From: Bacteroidia bacterium
GTDB lineage: Bacteria; Bacteroidota; Bacteroidia; Chitinophagales; Saprospiraceae
Direction: 5' to 3'
Assembly: GCA_030429045.1 (NCBI GenBank)
Contig: JAUIEA010000005.1
Coordinates: forward strand, 1-64,000
Length of the DNA stretch: 64,000 nt
Made by a program: the position numbers and the translations under genes. Each line of letters begins with the position of its first letter. The stretch's first letter is position 1. This document shows, piece after piece, positions 28,766 to 38,839 of the stretch. A model generated the notes under the pieces. It made no database searches. It saw nothing but the letters and a program-made list of their open reading frames with translations, and had not been told where the DNA came from.

Positions 28766-28803
28766 AAAAAAGGTCTGACAGGTTATCCTGTCAGACCTTT
28801 TTT
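28766..28803. terminator. Bidirectional terminator of rnpB and porV
   Basis: AAAAAAGGTCTGACAGG-TTAT-CCTGTCAGACCTTTTTT. Confidence 0.92.
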
Positions 28804-28821
28804 AACAGAATGATCAATTGA

Positions 28822-30000
28822 TCATTCTGTTGCACCAAACACTCCGAAGTCGAACAGCATGCTGAATCGCAACGTGTTGTCCAATGGATTTCGCTGGCTG
28901 GTGGTTGGGACCAGGTAGGAGATATTAATGCCAAAGATGTTGTACTTCACACCAAGCCCCAGGGTGAAATAACGACGACCTCCTTTGGTGATATCTTCGA
29001 AGAAATAACCGGCACGGAGAGCAAACTGCTGATCGTACCAATATTCGATACCCAGGGAATAATACAGTTCCCGCATCTCTTCGTTGAAGCCACCCGGGGC
29101 GTCTCCAAAGCTGCTGAAGATACCTTCGATCGGACTCTTGTCCCGGTAATCCGGGCGATTGTCATTGTCCAGGTCCAGGGTGTCCGGAGTCGGGACCAAC
29201 AGTTTGTTGATATCCAGGGCCAGGGTCAGGGAGTTGTGATCGTCTAGCTGCATTTCCCAGGCAGCTCCCAGGCCCAGATTGGCCGGCAGGAAGTCCCGCT
29301 TCTGCGAGTTGGTATAGGTGATCTTGGATCCGACGTTGGATACGACGGCGCCGATCCGCAGGACAGATGGCCGCTCGTTGAACTTTAACTTCTTTACATA
29401 GGTCGCAGAGATATCGGCGGCTCCGGCAATTCCCGGATCAATGATATTTCCGTCAACTTCCTGGCCAGAGGCCAGGTTGGAGTAAATGAATTTCCCGGTG
29501 ATCCCGACAGAGAATTGGTCGGAGAGCTTTCGCGCATATGCAGCGGCTAACTCAAATTCGTTGGGGCGACCTGTACCCCGACTTTCGCCCTGCAATCCGG
29601 TGTATTGGATGTTACCCAGCGAAAAATAGCGCAAACCGACACCGATGGTTTGGAATTCGTCCAGTTTCTTGTAGCCAGTGAGATACGCCAGGTATACATC
29701 ATTGAGTCCGAGGTTGCGCAGCCAGGGAGTATAGTTTGCCGCGATGCTCAGATCTTTCTCTGCAAATGCCAGCTTGGAGGCATTGAAATGCATTGAATTG
29801 GCATCCGGAGAGATGCCGATGCCGACATCACCCATAGCACCGGACCGTGCATCCGGGTTGATCCGTAAGAAGGGGACCGCCGTAAAGATGGTATTGATGC
29901 AATCACCACCAATGGTTTGGCCGATACAGATCTGTCGATTCTGGGCCATCACCGGGCTGATCAGGCCAAGGGCCATGACGAGTACTACGAGTTTTTTCAT
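28822..30000 (-). CDS. porV: Type IX secretion system outer membrane protein PorV (LptO)
   Basis: AVPFLRINPDARSGAMGDVGIGISPDANSMHFNASKLAFAEKDLSIAANYTPWLRNLGLNDVYLAYL. Start at MKKLVVLVMALGLISPVMAQ. Confidence 0.95.
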   Translation of the reverse strand: MKKLVVLVMALGLISPVMAQNRQICIGQTIGGDCINTIFTAVPFLRINPDARSGAMGDVGIGISPDANSMHFNASKLAFAEKDLSIAANYTPWLRNLGLNDVYLAYLTGYKKLDEFQTIGVGLRYFSLGNIQYTGLQGESRGTGRPNEFELAAAYARKLSDQFSVGITGKFIYSNLASGQEVDGNIIDPGIAGAADISATYVKKLKFNERPSVLRIGAVVSNVGSKITYTNSQKRDFLPANLGLGAAWEMQLDDHNSLTLALDINKLLVPTPDTLDLDNDNRPDYRDKSPIEGIFSSFGDAPGGFNEEMRELYYSLGIEYWYDQQFALRAGYFFEDITKGGRRYFTLGLGVKYNIFGINISYLVPTTSQRNPLDNTLRFSMLFDFGVFGATE

Positions 30001-30085
30001 CCTGTTTGTCAAATTAAAGCGCAAAATTAACGATTCTGGCCACTAGGCCCGGGGGAACCGGATAGATAACTGCTTTTTTTCCTGT

Positions 30086-33000
30086 TTATTTTAGCAAAAC
30101 CAATTTCTCTACTGTGCTTTCGGCATCCTGGCCGGCTCGAAGACCATCCAGGGCCTTAATGTGGATCTTGTATAGATACAGACCATTCGGCAGTTCGCCG
30201 CCGTAATCGTTCTTTCCATCCCAGCCCATGGAGCTCACCCGGTTGCTTTGTCCGGTCAATACCTCACGGATGGTTTTCACTGCTCTTCCGGTCATATCAA
30301 AGATCTGGATATCGACCTGGAGAGATTGCCCGGCCAGATTGTGTTCAAACTGGAAGTTGGTCCAGGTGCCGAACGGATTAGGATAATTCAAAACATGTGC
30401 CAAGGCGCCATCGTCGAGGTTTCCAACCACAAACTCCGTTGATCCTTCTCCCGGATTGTTGTGGATATCCCAGGCCCTCACCCGGATGGAATAGCGACCG
30501 GGTTCCAGCTTTTGCAAGGGATAGCGAATGATCGCTCGCCTGAAGTCATCCTTGACAGGCTCGAAGAAGTCGTTCAGTGCGTACGTATTCTTCGTGTCCT
30601 CATTCAATACACCGATCGGGTCATGTCCGATGCTGTTCCCAGAGATATTGAACCCCGAATCATCATACAATTCGGCATACAGGATGGGCCGATCGCCGGT
30701 AAGGCCCCCGAATGACCAGTCCGAGTCATTCATGAACACATTGACAATGGGGGGAAGGTTGTCTTCCGGAGCAGTTTCATCCACGCCGAAGATCACAAAG
30801 TCTTCAAAGTTGCCGGTCGCGTCACGATCCACGCCGTCAAAGGCGTAATAGGACAACTTGCCATTTCCAAATTCAAATATGATGTCCTTCGGGAGGGTCA
30901 TCGTCACCGTAAAGGTGCCATTGGCTACGGAAGCAGCACCCTCAAAGAGAATGTTTTTCTGGAGCCTGAACTCCTTTACATAGCTGTCGGGGTCATTGGC
31001 CAGGGTTTTGGCGGTAATGGCCTTATCGAACAGGGTCGGATAGATCGTGCCATTGAAGTCTTTCACCAATTGCCCGGTGCCGGTTTCGATACGCCCTTCG
31101 ATGGTCACCGTTTGCAGGGCTTTCAGCGTATCGAATGGCGCCGTTGGATTGGGGGTGATGTCAATGCCATTGAGCTTGGTCGTGACCACACGAAGCCGGG
31201 GATAGGCCAGGTGTTGGGCCGGATCTCCGAGCATCATGAATTTGCGATCATTCTGGCCGTTGCCGCGTTTGTTCTTCGCCCGGCGAAGTGCTTCGCCCAT
31301 ACTTTTATCGTAGGGTTCCCCATCATTGAAGAGTTCCTTCAGGGCATTTTCAGCCAGATCCTTGTTCAAACCGGCATAGACGGGTCGAACCGTGCTGAAC
31401 AGGGCTATGCTACCGCCTTTCGGGTTGAGCAGCACCAGTTCACCGGCGCTTTTATTTCCAGGATTGTCAAAACCGGCAAACGTACAGGTGGCTGTGATGA
31501 AGAGCGGCAAACGGTTGCTATTCGACCAGTTCTGGATGTCTGTCAGATGAAGTACGCGTTCCTGGGTCCAGCCGGAGGTGCCACCATGGCCGAGATAATT
31601 GACCACGAGCGCCCCTTTGAACATATTGTTGTTCAGGGCTTTATTAGCATCCGGATAGCGTTCACCGCCCGGTGTAGAGATCTGCTTGAATGCGTCGATA
31701 TAGATCTTGTCCTGGTTGAGCTCAGGCCTCCAGTTGCGGACCAGCTCAGAAAGTTCGTCTGCATCATTGAGGTGATAGTTGTCATCCTCATCATCCGCCA
31801 TGTTGACAAAACGGAGGCGCCAGTCGTCAAAGAAAGCGGGGTCAGAATCGTAAGCGATGATCTTGTTGACTACGCCGGTTGCTTCCTCCACGGTTTCGAC
31901 AGGCAGGCGGCCAACGGCAATGTCGATCGTATGTCCGGTCGCTGATCCACCTTCCTGATCCTCCAAGATGCCAAAGTGGTCATCGGTGGGAAAGGCTCTG
32001 ACGGGATCCAGGGATTCATCTGTTTCAAACACAGGCACAAAGTCGCCGGGGTTGCTGAGATTCTTGATGTTCCGATAGTCAAAGGAGGCATCTCCAAATA
32101 GGAGCAGATGGCCAAAGAGGCTGTCGCGTTGCCAGATCATCCGCGCGAGGTCGCGGATCGCATAGGGATCTTTAGCGCCTGATGAATATTCATTGTATAC
32201 CTGATCGACGGATGCCATGGCCACCTTCAGTCCGGAATGGGATTGGCGGTGTTCCGCCAGCTGCTCAGCAGCGGCTGTAAAATCCGGGTGGTAGACGATC
32301 AACAGGTCGGCTTCCAGAATGCCGTGCAGATTCTGGTTGGGGATCTTACCAATGGCCTGTGGTGCCTGGAAAGAACCATTTGTGCGGAAGGCTATAAACG
32401 TATGGAGGCTCTCAGGTTCGTAAGTAAAGGTGGCCTGGTTACCGTCGCTCTGGTATGCCTGGATGACCGGGGACAGGGGATCGCGGATGTCCCAGATCAT
32501 GGTTTGCGCATCGACCTGGTTAAGGGTCAGGGTGGCTTTGTCTTGTCCGACCGTGCGTAGATCGGCAAAGCGAAGGGGTTTGCTTCCGAGGATCAGCGCT
32601 CTTCGCATGCGCAGCTCGATATAGTCCACCCATCCGGCAGCGCCACTTCCCAGGGCGCTGTAGCTGACCTTGACGGAGAAGTTGTCTCCAGTGGGGAAAT
32701 AGGTCTCCTGAATATTCCCCAGGCGGGCATAGACCGCTTCGACATTCCCCAGATTGGTACTTCCCAGCGTGTTGGACTTCAACGCTGTAGTACCCAGGGT
32801 GAGGGTAAAGGTATTGGAGGCATCACTGCGCGATGCAAATCCGCCGGAGACGCCCACCGGTTCGCCGGGAACAAGGTTGGTCAGGTCGAACCGGGAACTG
32901 TAATTGATGGTCGTCAGGGCAGATGACATGCGATCGCCAAACCAGCGCATGCCGGAGCCCTGCGTGCCAGAGGCACCATCCAGCAGGTTGTAGAGTTCGT

Positions 33001-33697
33001 CTTCGATGCGCTGGACATCATCATAGGATGTGGTGGTATATCCTCCCGGAGCAAGGTTGTCCCTGGAGGTTACCCGCAAGCCATCAAAGGCATCCACCTT
33101 GAGAAAGTAGTAGCTCCGGGTATCATACAGGTGGGTGATCTGCGTGAGTTTTCCGCTGACCTCGTCATAGACCTCCTGTATCGGGCCAGCAGCATAGAAC
33201 AGGATATAATCTGATGGATGAAATACACCATCCTCCTCTCCGGCGACATATATGGCGTTCTCTACCAGGTCATCCGGCCGGGCCAGAGCATTCGCCCGGG
33301 GAAGCATGGCTCCGCCATTGCCGTACAGGTGAAGGTCTCTGGGATCGATCTGGTCGATTGGTAACTTCAAAGTGTTTTTCAGATAGTCATAGGACATCTT
33401 GTAGATCCCCTCCTGCGATACGGCGATCTTGTAGATATCCCCACCGGCCAGAACGGATTCTTCCGTGCCTCCGCGCAAGGAAGCATGTGGGCCGTTGCCC
33501 GGGGGTTGAAACCCTGGGGTCTCTAGCGGAAATTCTGCATCTTCCTCGGCAAGGGCTGGTGCGGTCTGTACGAAATGCGTATTTTGCATGACTGCTTCAG
33601 CCACCTGAAGAGGTTGTGGTTGTGACCACAGGGGCAGCGTAAGGAATGTTAGGATCCCGAATCCCGCGGATCTCAAGGTTAAAACGGCCATGTGCAT
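30086..33697 (-). CDS. porU: Type IX secretion system sortase PorU (C25 gingipain-like)
   Basis: VNYLGHGGTSGW (His) and FITATCTFAGFDN (Cys); C-terminal NYPNPFGTWTNFQF...LPNGLYLYKI CTD. Start at MHMAVLTLRSAG preferred. Confidence 0.95.
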   Translation of the reverse strand: MHMAVLTLRSAGFGILTFLTLPLWSQPQPLQVAEAVMQNTHFVQTAPALAEEDAEFPLETPGFQPPGNGPHASLRGGTEESVLAGGDIYKIAVSQEGIYKMSYDYLKNTLKLPIDQIDPRDLHLYGNGGAMLPRANALARPDDLVENAIYVAGEEDGVFHPSDYILFYAAGPIQEVYDEVSGKLTQITHLYDTRSYYFLKVDAFDGLRVTSRDNLAPGGYTTTSYDDVQRIEDELYNLLDGASGTQGSGMRWFGDRMSSALTTINYSSRFDLTNLVPGEPVGVSGGFASRSDASNTFTLTLGTTALKSNTLGSTNLGNVEAVYARLGNIQETYFPTGDNFSVKVSYSALGSGAAGWVDYIELRMRRALILGSKPLRFADLRTVGQDKATLTLNQVDAQTMIWDIRDPLSPVIQAYQSDGNQATFTYEPESLHTFIAFRTNGSFQAPQAIGKIPNQNLHGILEADLLIVYHPDFTAAAEQLAEHRQSHSGLKVAMASVDQVYNEYSSGAKDPYAIRDLARMIWQRDSLFGHLLLFGDASFDYRNIKNLSNPGDFVPVFETDESLDPVRAFPTDDHFGILEDQEGGSATGHTIDIAVGRLPVETVEEATGVVNKIIAYDSDPAFFDDWRLRFVNMADDEDDNYHLNDADELSELVRNWRPELNQDKIYIDAFKQISTPGGERYPDANKALNNNMFKGALVVNYLGHGGTSGWTQERVLHLTDIQNWSNSNRLPLFITATCTFAGFDNPGNKSAGELVLLNPKGGSIALFSTVRPVYAGLNKDLAENALKELFNDGEPYDKSMGEALRRAKNKRGNGQNDRKFMMLGDPAQHLAYPRLRVVTTKLNGIDITPNPTAPFDTLKALQTVTIEGRIETGTGQLVKDFNGTIYPTLFDKAITAKTLANDPDSYVKEFRLQKNILFEGAASVANGTFTVTMTLPKDIIFEFGNGKLSYYAFDGVDRDATGNFEDFVIFGVDETAPEDNLPPIVNVFMNDSDWSFGGLTGDRPILYAELYDDSGFNISGNSIGHDPIGVLNEDTKNTYALNDFFEPVKDDFRRAIIRYPLQKLEPGRYSIRVRAWDIHNNPGEGSTEFVVGNLDDGALAHVLNYPNPFGTWTNFQFEHNLAGQSLQVDIQIFDMTGRAVKTIREVLTGQSNRVSSMGWDGKNDYGGELPNGLYLYKIHIKALDGLRAGQDAESTVEKLVLLK

Positions 33698-33768
33698 AAG
33701 GTTTGCTGTTACAGAAACGTTACCAGTATACTTGTATTGCCAAAGGGAAGTAATCTTAAAAGTACGAT

Positions 33769-34806
33769 ATGGTTGAACGTCCACGGGCTATCTTCTTGAA
33801 TCTTTTTCTGACCATCGCACTGTTGATCACAATGGTGTGTAACACTTTTGGGCAGGATCCGGTTTTCTCACAATATTATGCGGCTCCCCTGCAGACCAAT
33901 CCGGCCTTTGCCGGGAACACCAACCTGCCCCGGATCGGCTTGCACTATCGCAACCAATGGCCGAACCTGCCCAATGCATACGCCACTTATATGGTGACGT
34001 ACGATCAGTTTGTGCCAATGCTCAACAGTGGTTTCGGCTTGACAGCCATGGGCGATGTTGCGGGAGACGGGATCTACAAGACCGTCGGCATGAGTGGCCT
34101 GTACAGCTATCGGCTCGACTTTGGTGGGGATGTCTATGCCAAAATGGGCATTGAAGGGACTTACCTGCAGCGGTCACTGGATTGGGACCGACTGGTCTTT
34201 TACGATCAGCTGGATCCGGTCAATGGACCGAATGATCCATCCGGCAATCCCAACCCCAGCGGGGAAGGCCGTCCGGAAGATCTGGTGCAGGGCAATCTGG
34301 ATGTAAGTGCAGGAATTCTGGTCTACAGCCGGATGTTCTATGCCGGCTTCAGTATGAATCACCTGACCACCCCGGATGAAAGCTTCCTCCAGATCAATGA
34401 CAACCTCTATTTCGGGTTGCCGATGCGGTTGTCCTTCATGGGAGGGGCACAGTTTAACATAGACAATAACCTGGATGGCCCTACGTTCCTATCTCCGAAC
34501 ATATTGTATACCAGACAGGGCGGGTTTTCCCAGTTGAATGCCGGCCTGTACGGGCAGTTAGGCCTGGTTTTTGCCGGAGCGTGGTACCGTCACGCAGGGA
34601 GTAATCCGGATGCGGTCATCGGCCTGGTCGGCATGCAAAAGGGGATTTTGAAGGTGGGGTATTCCTATGATCTCACGATATCCGGTGCGTCCGGATTTGG
34701 TGGCGCTCATGAAATCTCCCTGATCCTGAATTTTGACAACAGTGCCCAGGCAGAAGCCAATCGTCGCCGCGGTCGTTATAGTGACTGTCTAAAGATGTTT
34801 CGATAG
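33769..34806 (+). CDS. PorP/SprF family type IX secretion membrane protein
   Basis: FGQDPVFSQYYAAPLQTNPAFAGNTNLPRIGLHYRNQWPNLPNAYATYMVTYDQF. Confidence 0.95.
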   Translation: MVERPRAIFLNLFLTIALLITMVCNTFGQDPVFSQYYAAPLQTNPAFAGNTNLPRIGLHYRNQWPNLPNAYATYMVTYDQFVPMLNSGFGLTAMGDVAGDGIYKTVGMSGLYSYRLDFGGDVYAKMGIEGTYLQRSLDWDRLVFYDQLDPVNGPNDPSGNPNPSGEGRPEDLVQGNLDVSAGILVYSRMFYAGFSMNHLTTPDESFLQINDNLYFGLPMRLSFMGGAQFNIDNNLDGPTFLSPNILYTRQGGFSQLNAGLYGQLGLVFAGAWYRHAGSNPDAVIGLVGMQKGILKVGYSYDLTISGASGFGGAHEISLILNFDNSAQAEANRRRGRYSDCLKMFR

Positions 34807-34831
34807 GTCTAGGTGCTTTCGGTAAAAGGTT

Positions 34832-34839
34832 TATATTTG
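34832..34839 (+). promoter_or_regulatory. -7 promoter element TATATTTG of gldJ
   Basis: TAnnTTTG 23 nt upstream of the gldJ ORF. Confidence 0.6.
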
Positions 34840-34862
34840 TTCCTCAATTTTAGAAAAATCGG

Positions 34863-36374
34863 ATGATCACGATGAACTCTTGGAAAAGCATTCTATTTAC
34901 AGTAGCCGTAAGCGGTCTCCTCTTCGGCAGTTGTGGTAAGGGCGATCGCTCTTCCTCCACTGGATGGAAATACAACGACGCCGAATGGGGCGGATTCGAA
35001 AAGCTCGATTATGAAGGTCAGGTTACCGGACCCAACCTCGTCCTGGTACAAGGTGGAACCTTTACCATGGGACTCACAGAGCAAGATGTGGCAATGGAGT
35101 GGAATGCGATTCCACGCCGTGTGACCGTTTCTTCCTTCTACATGGATGAAACTGAAGTCTCCAACATCGATTATCGCGAATATCTCTTCTGGTTGACCAA
35201 CACTTTTGGTGAGTCTTATCCGGAGGTATACAGCAACGCACTGCCCGATACCCTGGTATGGCGTGAAGAGCTTTCCTTCAACGAACCATTCGTAGAAACC
35301 TATTTCCGTCACCCCGCTTATGACAACTATCCGGTTGTCGGCGTGAACTGGATCCAGGCCAATAATTACTGCCAGTGGCGGACTGACCGTGTGAACGAGA
35401 TGATTCTCATCGAACGCGGCATCCTGAACCCTAATCCGGAGCAGCGGGATGAAGACAACTTCAACACTGAAGCCTATCTGGCCGGTCAGTATGAAGGTTC
35501 TGTTCGCAAGAATCTGGAGGATATCCGTTCAGGCGGCGAACGTAAAGTTCGCTTCGAAGATGGCATCATGCTGCCAGCTTACCGCCTGCCTACAGAAGCG
35601 GAGTGGGAATATGCGGCGCTTGCCCTGATCGGCAACCAGGCTACGGATAATGAAGAACTGATCACTGATCGCAGACTCTATCCATGGAACGATAATACCG
35701 TTCGTTTCCAGAAGCGCAACAAGTATCAGGGTGAAATCCTGGCCAACTTCAAGCGTGGCAGTGGAGACTATATGGGTATGGCAGGTAAGCTGAATGACCA
35801 GGCCCACATTCCAGCGGATGTCCGTTCCTTCATGCCAAACGACTTCGGTCTGTACAACATGGCGGGTAACGTTTCTGAGTGGACCATGGATGTCTATCGC
35901 GCCCTGACCCCGGAGACCCTTCGCGATGTAGACAACCACGATCTGAACCCTTTCCGTGGAAACAAGTTTATGACCAAGGTGAAGGATGAGGACAACAAGC
36001 CGGTGGAGAAAGACTCATTGGGCCGCCTGCAGTATCGCATGGTGGAAGATGATGAGGTTGCAACCCGCGATAATTATAAGCGAGGCGATGTGCTCAACTA
36101 TATGGACGGTGACAAAGAATCTGCCGCGACATATGAATATGGCAAGTCCACCTTGATCAGTGACAAGGCCCGTGTGATCAAGGGCGGATCCTGGATGGAC
36201 CGCGCCTGGTATCTCTCTCCTGGTGCCCGTCGTTTCAAAGAAGAAGACAAGGCTGATCGCAGTCTCGGTTTCCGTTGTGCCATGACCCGTACGGGTGGTC
36301 CTGAAGGAAACGAGGACAGTGCCGGTAACAAGTTCAAAGTGAAAAAGAACAAGGTCAAGCGTCGTTACAAATAA
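34863..36374 (+). CDS. gldJ: Gliding motility lipoprotein GldJ (SUMF1/FGE fold)
   Basis: Lipobox GLLFGSC; STGWKYNDAEWGGFE; VQGGTFTMG...YRLPTEAEWEYAA...GLYNMAGNVSEWTMDVY...GFRCAMT. Next to porU/porV and murF, as in other Bacteroidota. Confidence 0.92.
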   Translation: MITMNSWKSILFTVAVSGLLFGSCGKGDRSSSTGWKYNDAEWGGFEKLDYEGQVTGPNLVLVQGGTFTMGLTEQDVAMEWNAIPRRVTVSSFYMDETEVSNIDYREYLFWLTNTFGESYPEVYSNALPDTLVWREELSFNEPFVETYFRHPAYDNYPVVGVNWIQANNYCQWRTDRVNEMILIERGILNPNPEQRDEDNFNTEAYLAGQYEGSVRKNLEDIRSGGERKVRFEDGIMLPAYRLPTEAEWEYAALALIGNQATDNEELITDRRLYPWNDNTVRFQKRNKYQGEILANFKRGSGDYMGMAGKLNDQAHIPADVRSFMPNDFGLYNMAGNVSEWTMDVYRALTPETLRDVDNHDLNPFRGNKFMTKVKDEDNKPVEKDSLGRLQYRMVEDDEVATRDNYKRGDVLNYMDGDKESAATYEYGKSTLISDKARVIKGGSWMDRAWYLSPGARRFKEEDKADRSLGFRCAMTRTGGPEGNEDSAGNKFKVKKNKVKRRYK

Positions 36375-36396
36375 TACGGCCCTGATCGAATCACTG

Positions 36397-36428
36397 AAAA
36401 CTCCCAGTCCTGCAGGACTGGGAGTTTT
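36397..36428 (+). terminator. Intrinsic terminator between gldJ and murF
   Basis: Perfect palindrome AAAACTCCCAGTCCTGCAGGACTGGGAGTTTT. Confidence 0.85.
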
Positions 36429-36440
36429 TTATTTTGTGCC

Positions 36441-37763
36441 ATGAATATCTCCGCCCTTCATACCCTGTTCCTGGACTGCAATCGGGCGGTCATCGACAGT
36501 CGTCAGTGCCAACAGGGTGACCTGTTTTTTGCATTGCAGGGGCAGGTGGATGGCAACCGCTTTGCTGCAGATGCCCTGGCCCGAGGGGCGAGCTATGCGA
36601 TCGTGGATGATCAGAAATGGGTGGCCAATGAGCAAACCCTTCTCGTTCCGGATGCCCTGAAAGCCCTTCAACTCCTGGCCCAGTATCACCGCCGGTATTT
36701 GGGCATACCCATCCTGGCCCTCACCGGATCCAACGGCAAGACAACCACAAAGGAACTGATGGCACGAGTCCTTTCCCAAACCTACCGGGTATATGCCACA
36801 CCGGGAAATTTCAACAACCATATTGGCGTGCCCCTTACTCTGCTGGGTATACCGGAGGATTCTGAGATGGTGATCGTTGAAATGGGTGCCAATGCACAGG
36901 GTGAAATAGCAGATCTGTGCGCCATTGCCGAACCCGATTTCGGAATGATCACCAATATTGGAAAGGCTCATCTGGAAGGGTTTGGCGGGTTGGAAGGGGT
37001 CCGGAAAGGGAAAAGTGAACTGTACAGGTATCTGCAGGACCACAAGGGATTGATCTTCTATAGTGTTGATGAACCTCACCTGGGTGATCTGGTCGGTCGC
37101 TATCAACCCTGTGTCACCTATTCGGCACAGGATGTAAACGCCGATATGCATTACGTCCTGGATCGGGAAGCGCCTGAGATCCAGCTTCACTACATGGATG
37201 GATCCGGCCGAAGGATCGATGTTCAGTCGCCTCTATATGGTGTTCATAATTTCAGGAATATCATGGCGGCGATCACCATCGGTCGGCACTTTAGTGTCCC
37301 GGATGCCCATATCTGTGAGGCGATCGGCCGGTATCGTCCGGATAATAACCGATCCCAGCGGATCCTCGCCGGGACCAACACCTGGGTGATGGATGCCTAT
37401 AATGCCAACCCGACCAGTATGGCGATGGCCTTGCGCAGTCTGGACCAGTCTGAGGGCTCAGGCAAGATGGCCATCCTGGGGGATATGCTGGAACTGGGTG
37501 AGGACACGGGGAAAGAACATCAAGCTATCATCGATCTTCTGGTCGGGATGACCCATGTAGAACCGGTGTTGGTGGGTCCGGCTTTTTCCAAAACCGATCA
37601 TCCGGCCCACTGGCCGGCATTGCAGTCTGCCCAGGAGCTTGATGAGTGGTTGGCCGCTCGCCAGCCGGAACAGATGACCATTCTGGTGAAGGGCTCACGA
37701 GGTGTGGCGCTTGAAAAGGGTGTAGATCGCTGGATTAACGATAGCGGAATTGCGCCTGCATGA
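36441..37763 (+). CDS. murF: UDP-N-acetylmuramoyl-tripeptide--D-alanyl-D-alanine ligase
   Basis: IDSRQCQQGDLFFALQGQVDGNRFAADAL; LTGSNGKTTTKELMARVL; VMDAYNANPTSMAMALRSL. Confidence 0.97.
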   Translation: MNISALHTLFLDCNRAVIDSRQCQQGDLFFALQGQVDGNRFAADALARGASYAIVDDQKWVANEQTLLVPDALKALQLLAQYHRRYLGIPILALTGSNGKTTTKELMARVLSQTYRVYATPGNFNNHIGVPLTLLGIPEDSEMVIVEMGANAQGEIADLCAIAEPDFGMITNIGKAHLEGFGGLEGVRKGKSELYRYLQDHKGLIFYSVDEPHLGDLVGRYQPCVTYSAQDVNADMHYVLDREAPEIQLHYMDGSGRRIDVQSPLYGVHNFRNIMAAITIGRHFSVPDAHICEAIGRYRPDNNRSQRILAGTNTWVMDAYNANPTSMAMALRSLDQSEGSGKMAILGDMLELGEDTGKEHQAIIDLLVGMTHVEPVLVGPAFSKTDHPAHWPALQSAQELDEWLAARQPEQMTILVKGSRGVALEKGVDRWINDSGIAPA

Positions 37764-38835
37764 TTCTGTCGGGCAACTCATTTCGGCAGGCCTCCTGGTA
37801 GTCGCTGTAGGAACAGGGAACCAGGCGATGCCGTTCATGGCCCGCTTCTTCACGGACCGGAACCTGTAACCACCATCTGCCTGTTCGGGAACTCTTCCAG
37901 AAAACAAGCTGATCATGGAAGTGATCATGCTGCACATGGAATTCGATCAGACCGTCCATCGAAACCGGAAAATCACCCTGCCGCTGGGAGACCGCTTCCA
38001 GGAAATACCATAATATCTGCCCTGCCATCCGTGCGGTGATGTGTTTTCGATCCCGACTGGGGGCCCAGTCTCCTATACTGAGAGAGCTCAGTTTTTCGCT
38101 TAAGCCGGCATACCGGACGATCTGGCATATCTCCATCCCATCCAGGCCGTTGGGCCCTGGATGGCCAGCTGCAGGCGCATAGGCGGAAGCCAGGGCAGAC
38201 AGGTTGATGCTGAGCATATCGGCATCCCGGAGTATGGGTTCCATCTTGATCGGATCTTCCTTGACCATGCCCAACCCGTGCAACTCAAAGTGTTCTTCCT
38301 CGATGAGGTGGCGGATCACCGCCGGATCTGCATGATGTCGCTGATAGGCCAGCAAGCTGAGATGGAACAAGTGGTGTTCGCCGGGTTTCAGCATCCGGTT
38401 GAGGAGGGGCAACTTTTTATTATCCGGCTTCAGAAGGTATTGGGGACGGTCCTGTACCAGAGAAGCACTCACACCCTTTACCTTGTCTCCGTAGGCCTGG
38501 TATTGATAGAAGGACAGATCCGGGTCGCTTCCGATCAGGATGACGACTTTTCGTCCATCGATCAACTCTTTCAATACCTGAATGGCAAAGGAGGGTTCGG
38601 CCTTTCGCAGATTGCCCAGATCGACTATAGGCATGTTGCCAAAACTCCAGCCCATTTCATACAATTCTTTGCGGACGGCATCAGCGGCCTTGTCGTTATA
38701 GCCGAGGAGGGTGACAGCCTCTTCCGGGATTTCGTTCATTTCCGGAAAGAACGGGAGGATCCGGTTGCCCAGCTGATAAGAGGACCAGCGTTTCTTGTTC
38801 GGATGCTCGTGGGGTTTGAGCCAGTGTGCAAGCAT
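37735..38835 (-). CDS. Arginase/formimidoylglutamase-fold protein with degenerate metal motifs
   Basis: Ureohydrolase-like architecture (NGLDGMEICQIVRYAGLSEKLSSLSIGDWAPSRD), but GGxH, DAHxD and SxDxD positions read GSDPD, LVQDRPQ and SINLS. Start reset to MLAHWLKPHEHP (38835). Confidence 0.8.
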   Translation of the reverse strand: MLAHWLKPHEHPNKKRWSSYQLGNRILPFFPEMNEIPEEAVTLLGYNDKAADAVRKELYEMGWSFGNMPIVDLGNLRKAEPSFAIQVLKELIDGRKVVILIGSDPDLSFYQYQAYGDKVKGVSASLVQDRPQYLLKPDNKKLPLLNRMLKPGEHHLFHLSLLAYQRHHADPAVIRHLIEEEHFELHGLGMVKEDPIKMEPILRDADMLSINLSALASAYAPAAGHPGPNGLDGMEICQIVRYAGLSEKLSSLSIGDWAPSRDRKHITARMAGQILWYFLEAVSQRQGDFPVSMDGLIEFHVQHDHFHDQLVFWKSSRTGRWWLQVPVREEAGHERHRLVPCSYSDYQEACRNELPDRIMQAQFRYR

Positions 38836-38839
38836 AACC

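Noticed and set aside
31070-31945. 291-aa plus-strand ORF
   Set aside because: Antisense to porU catalytic domain.
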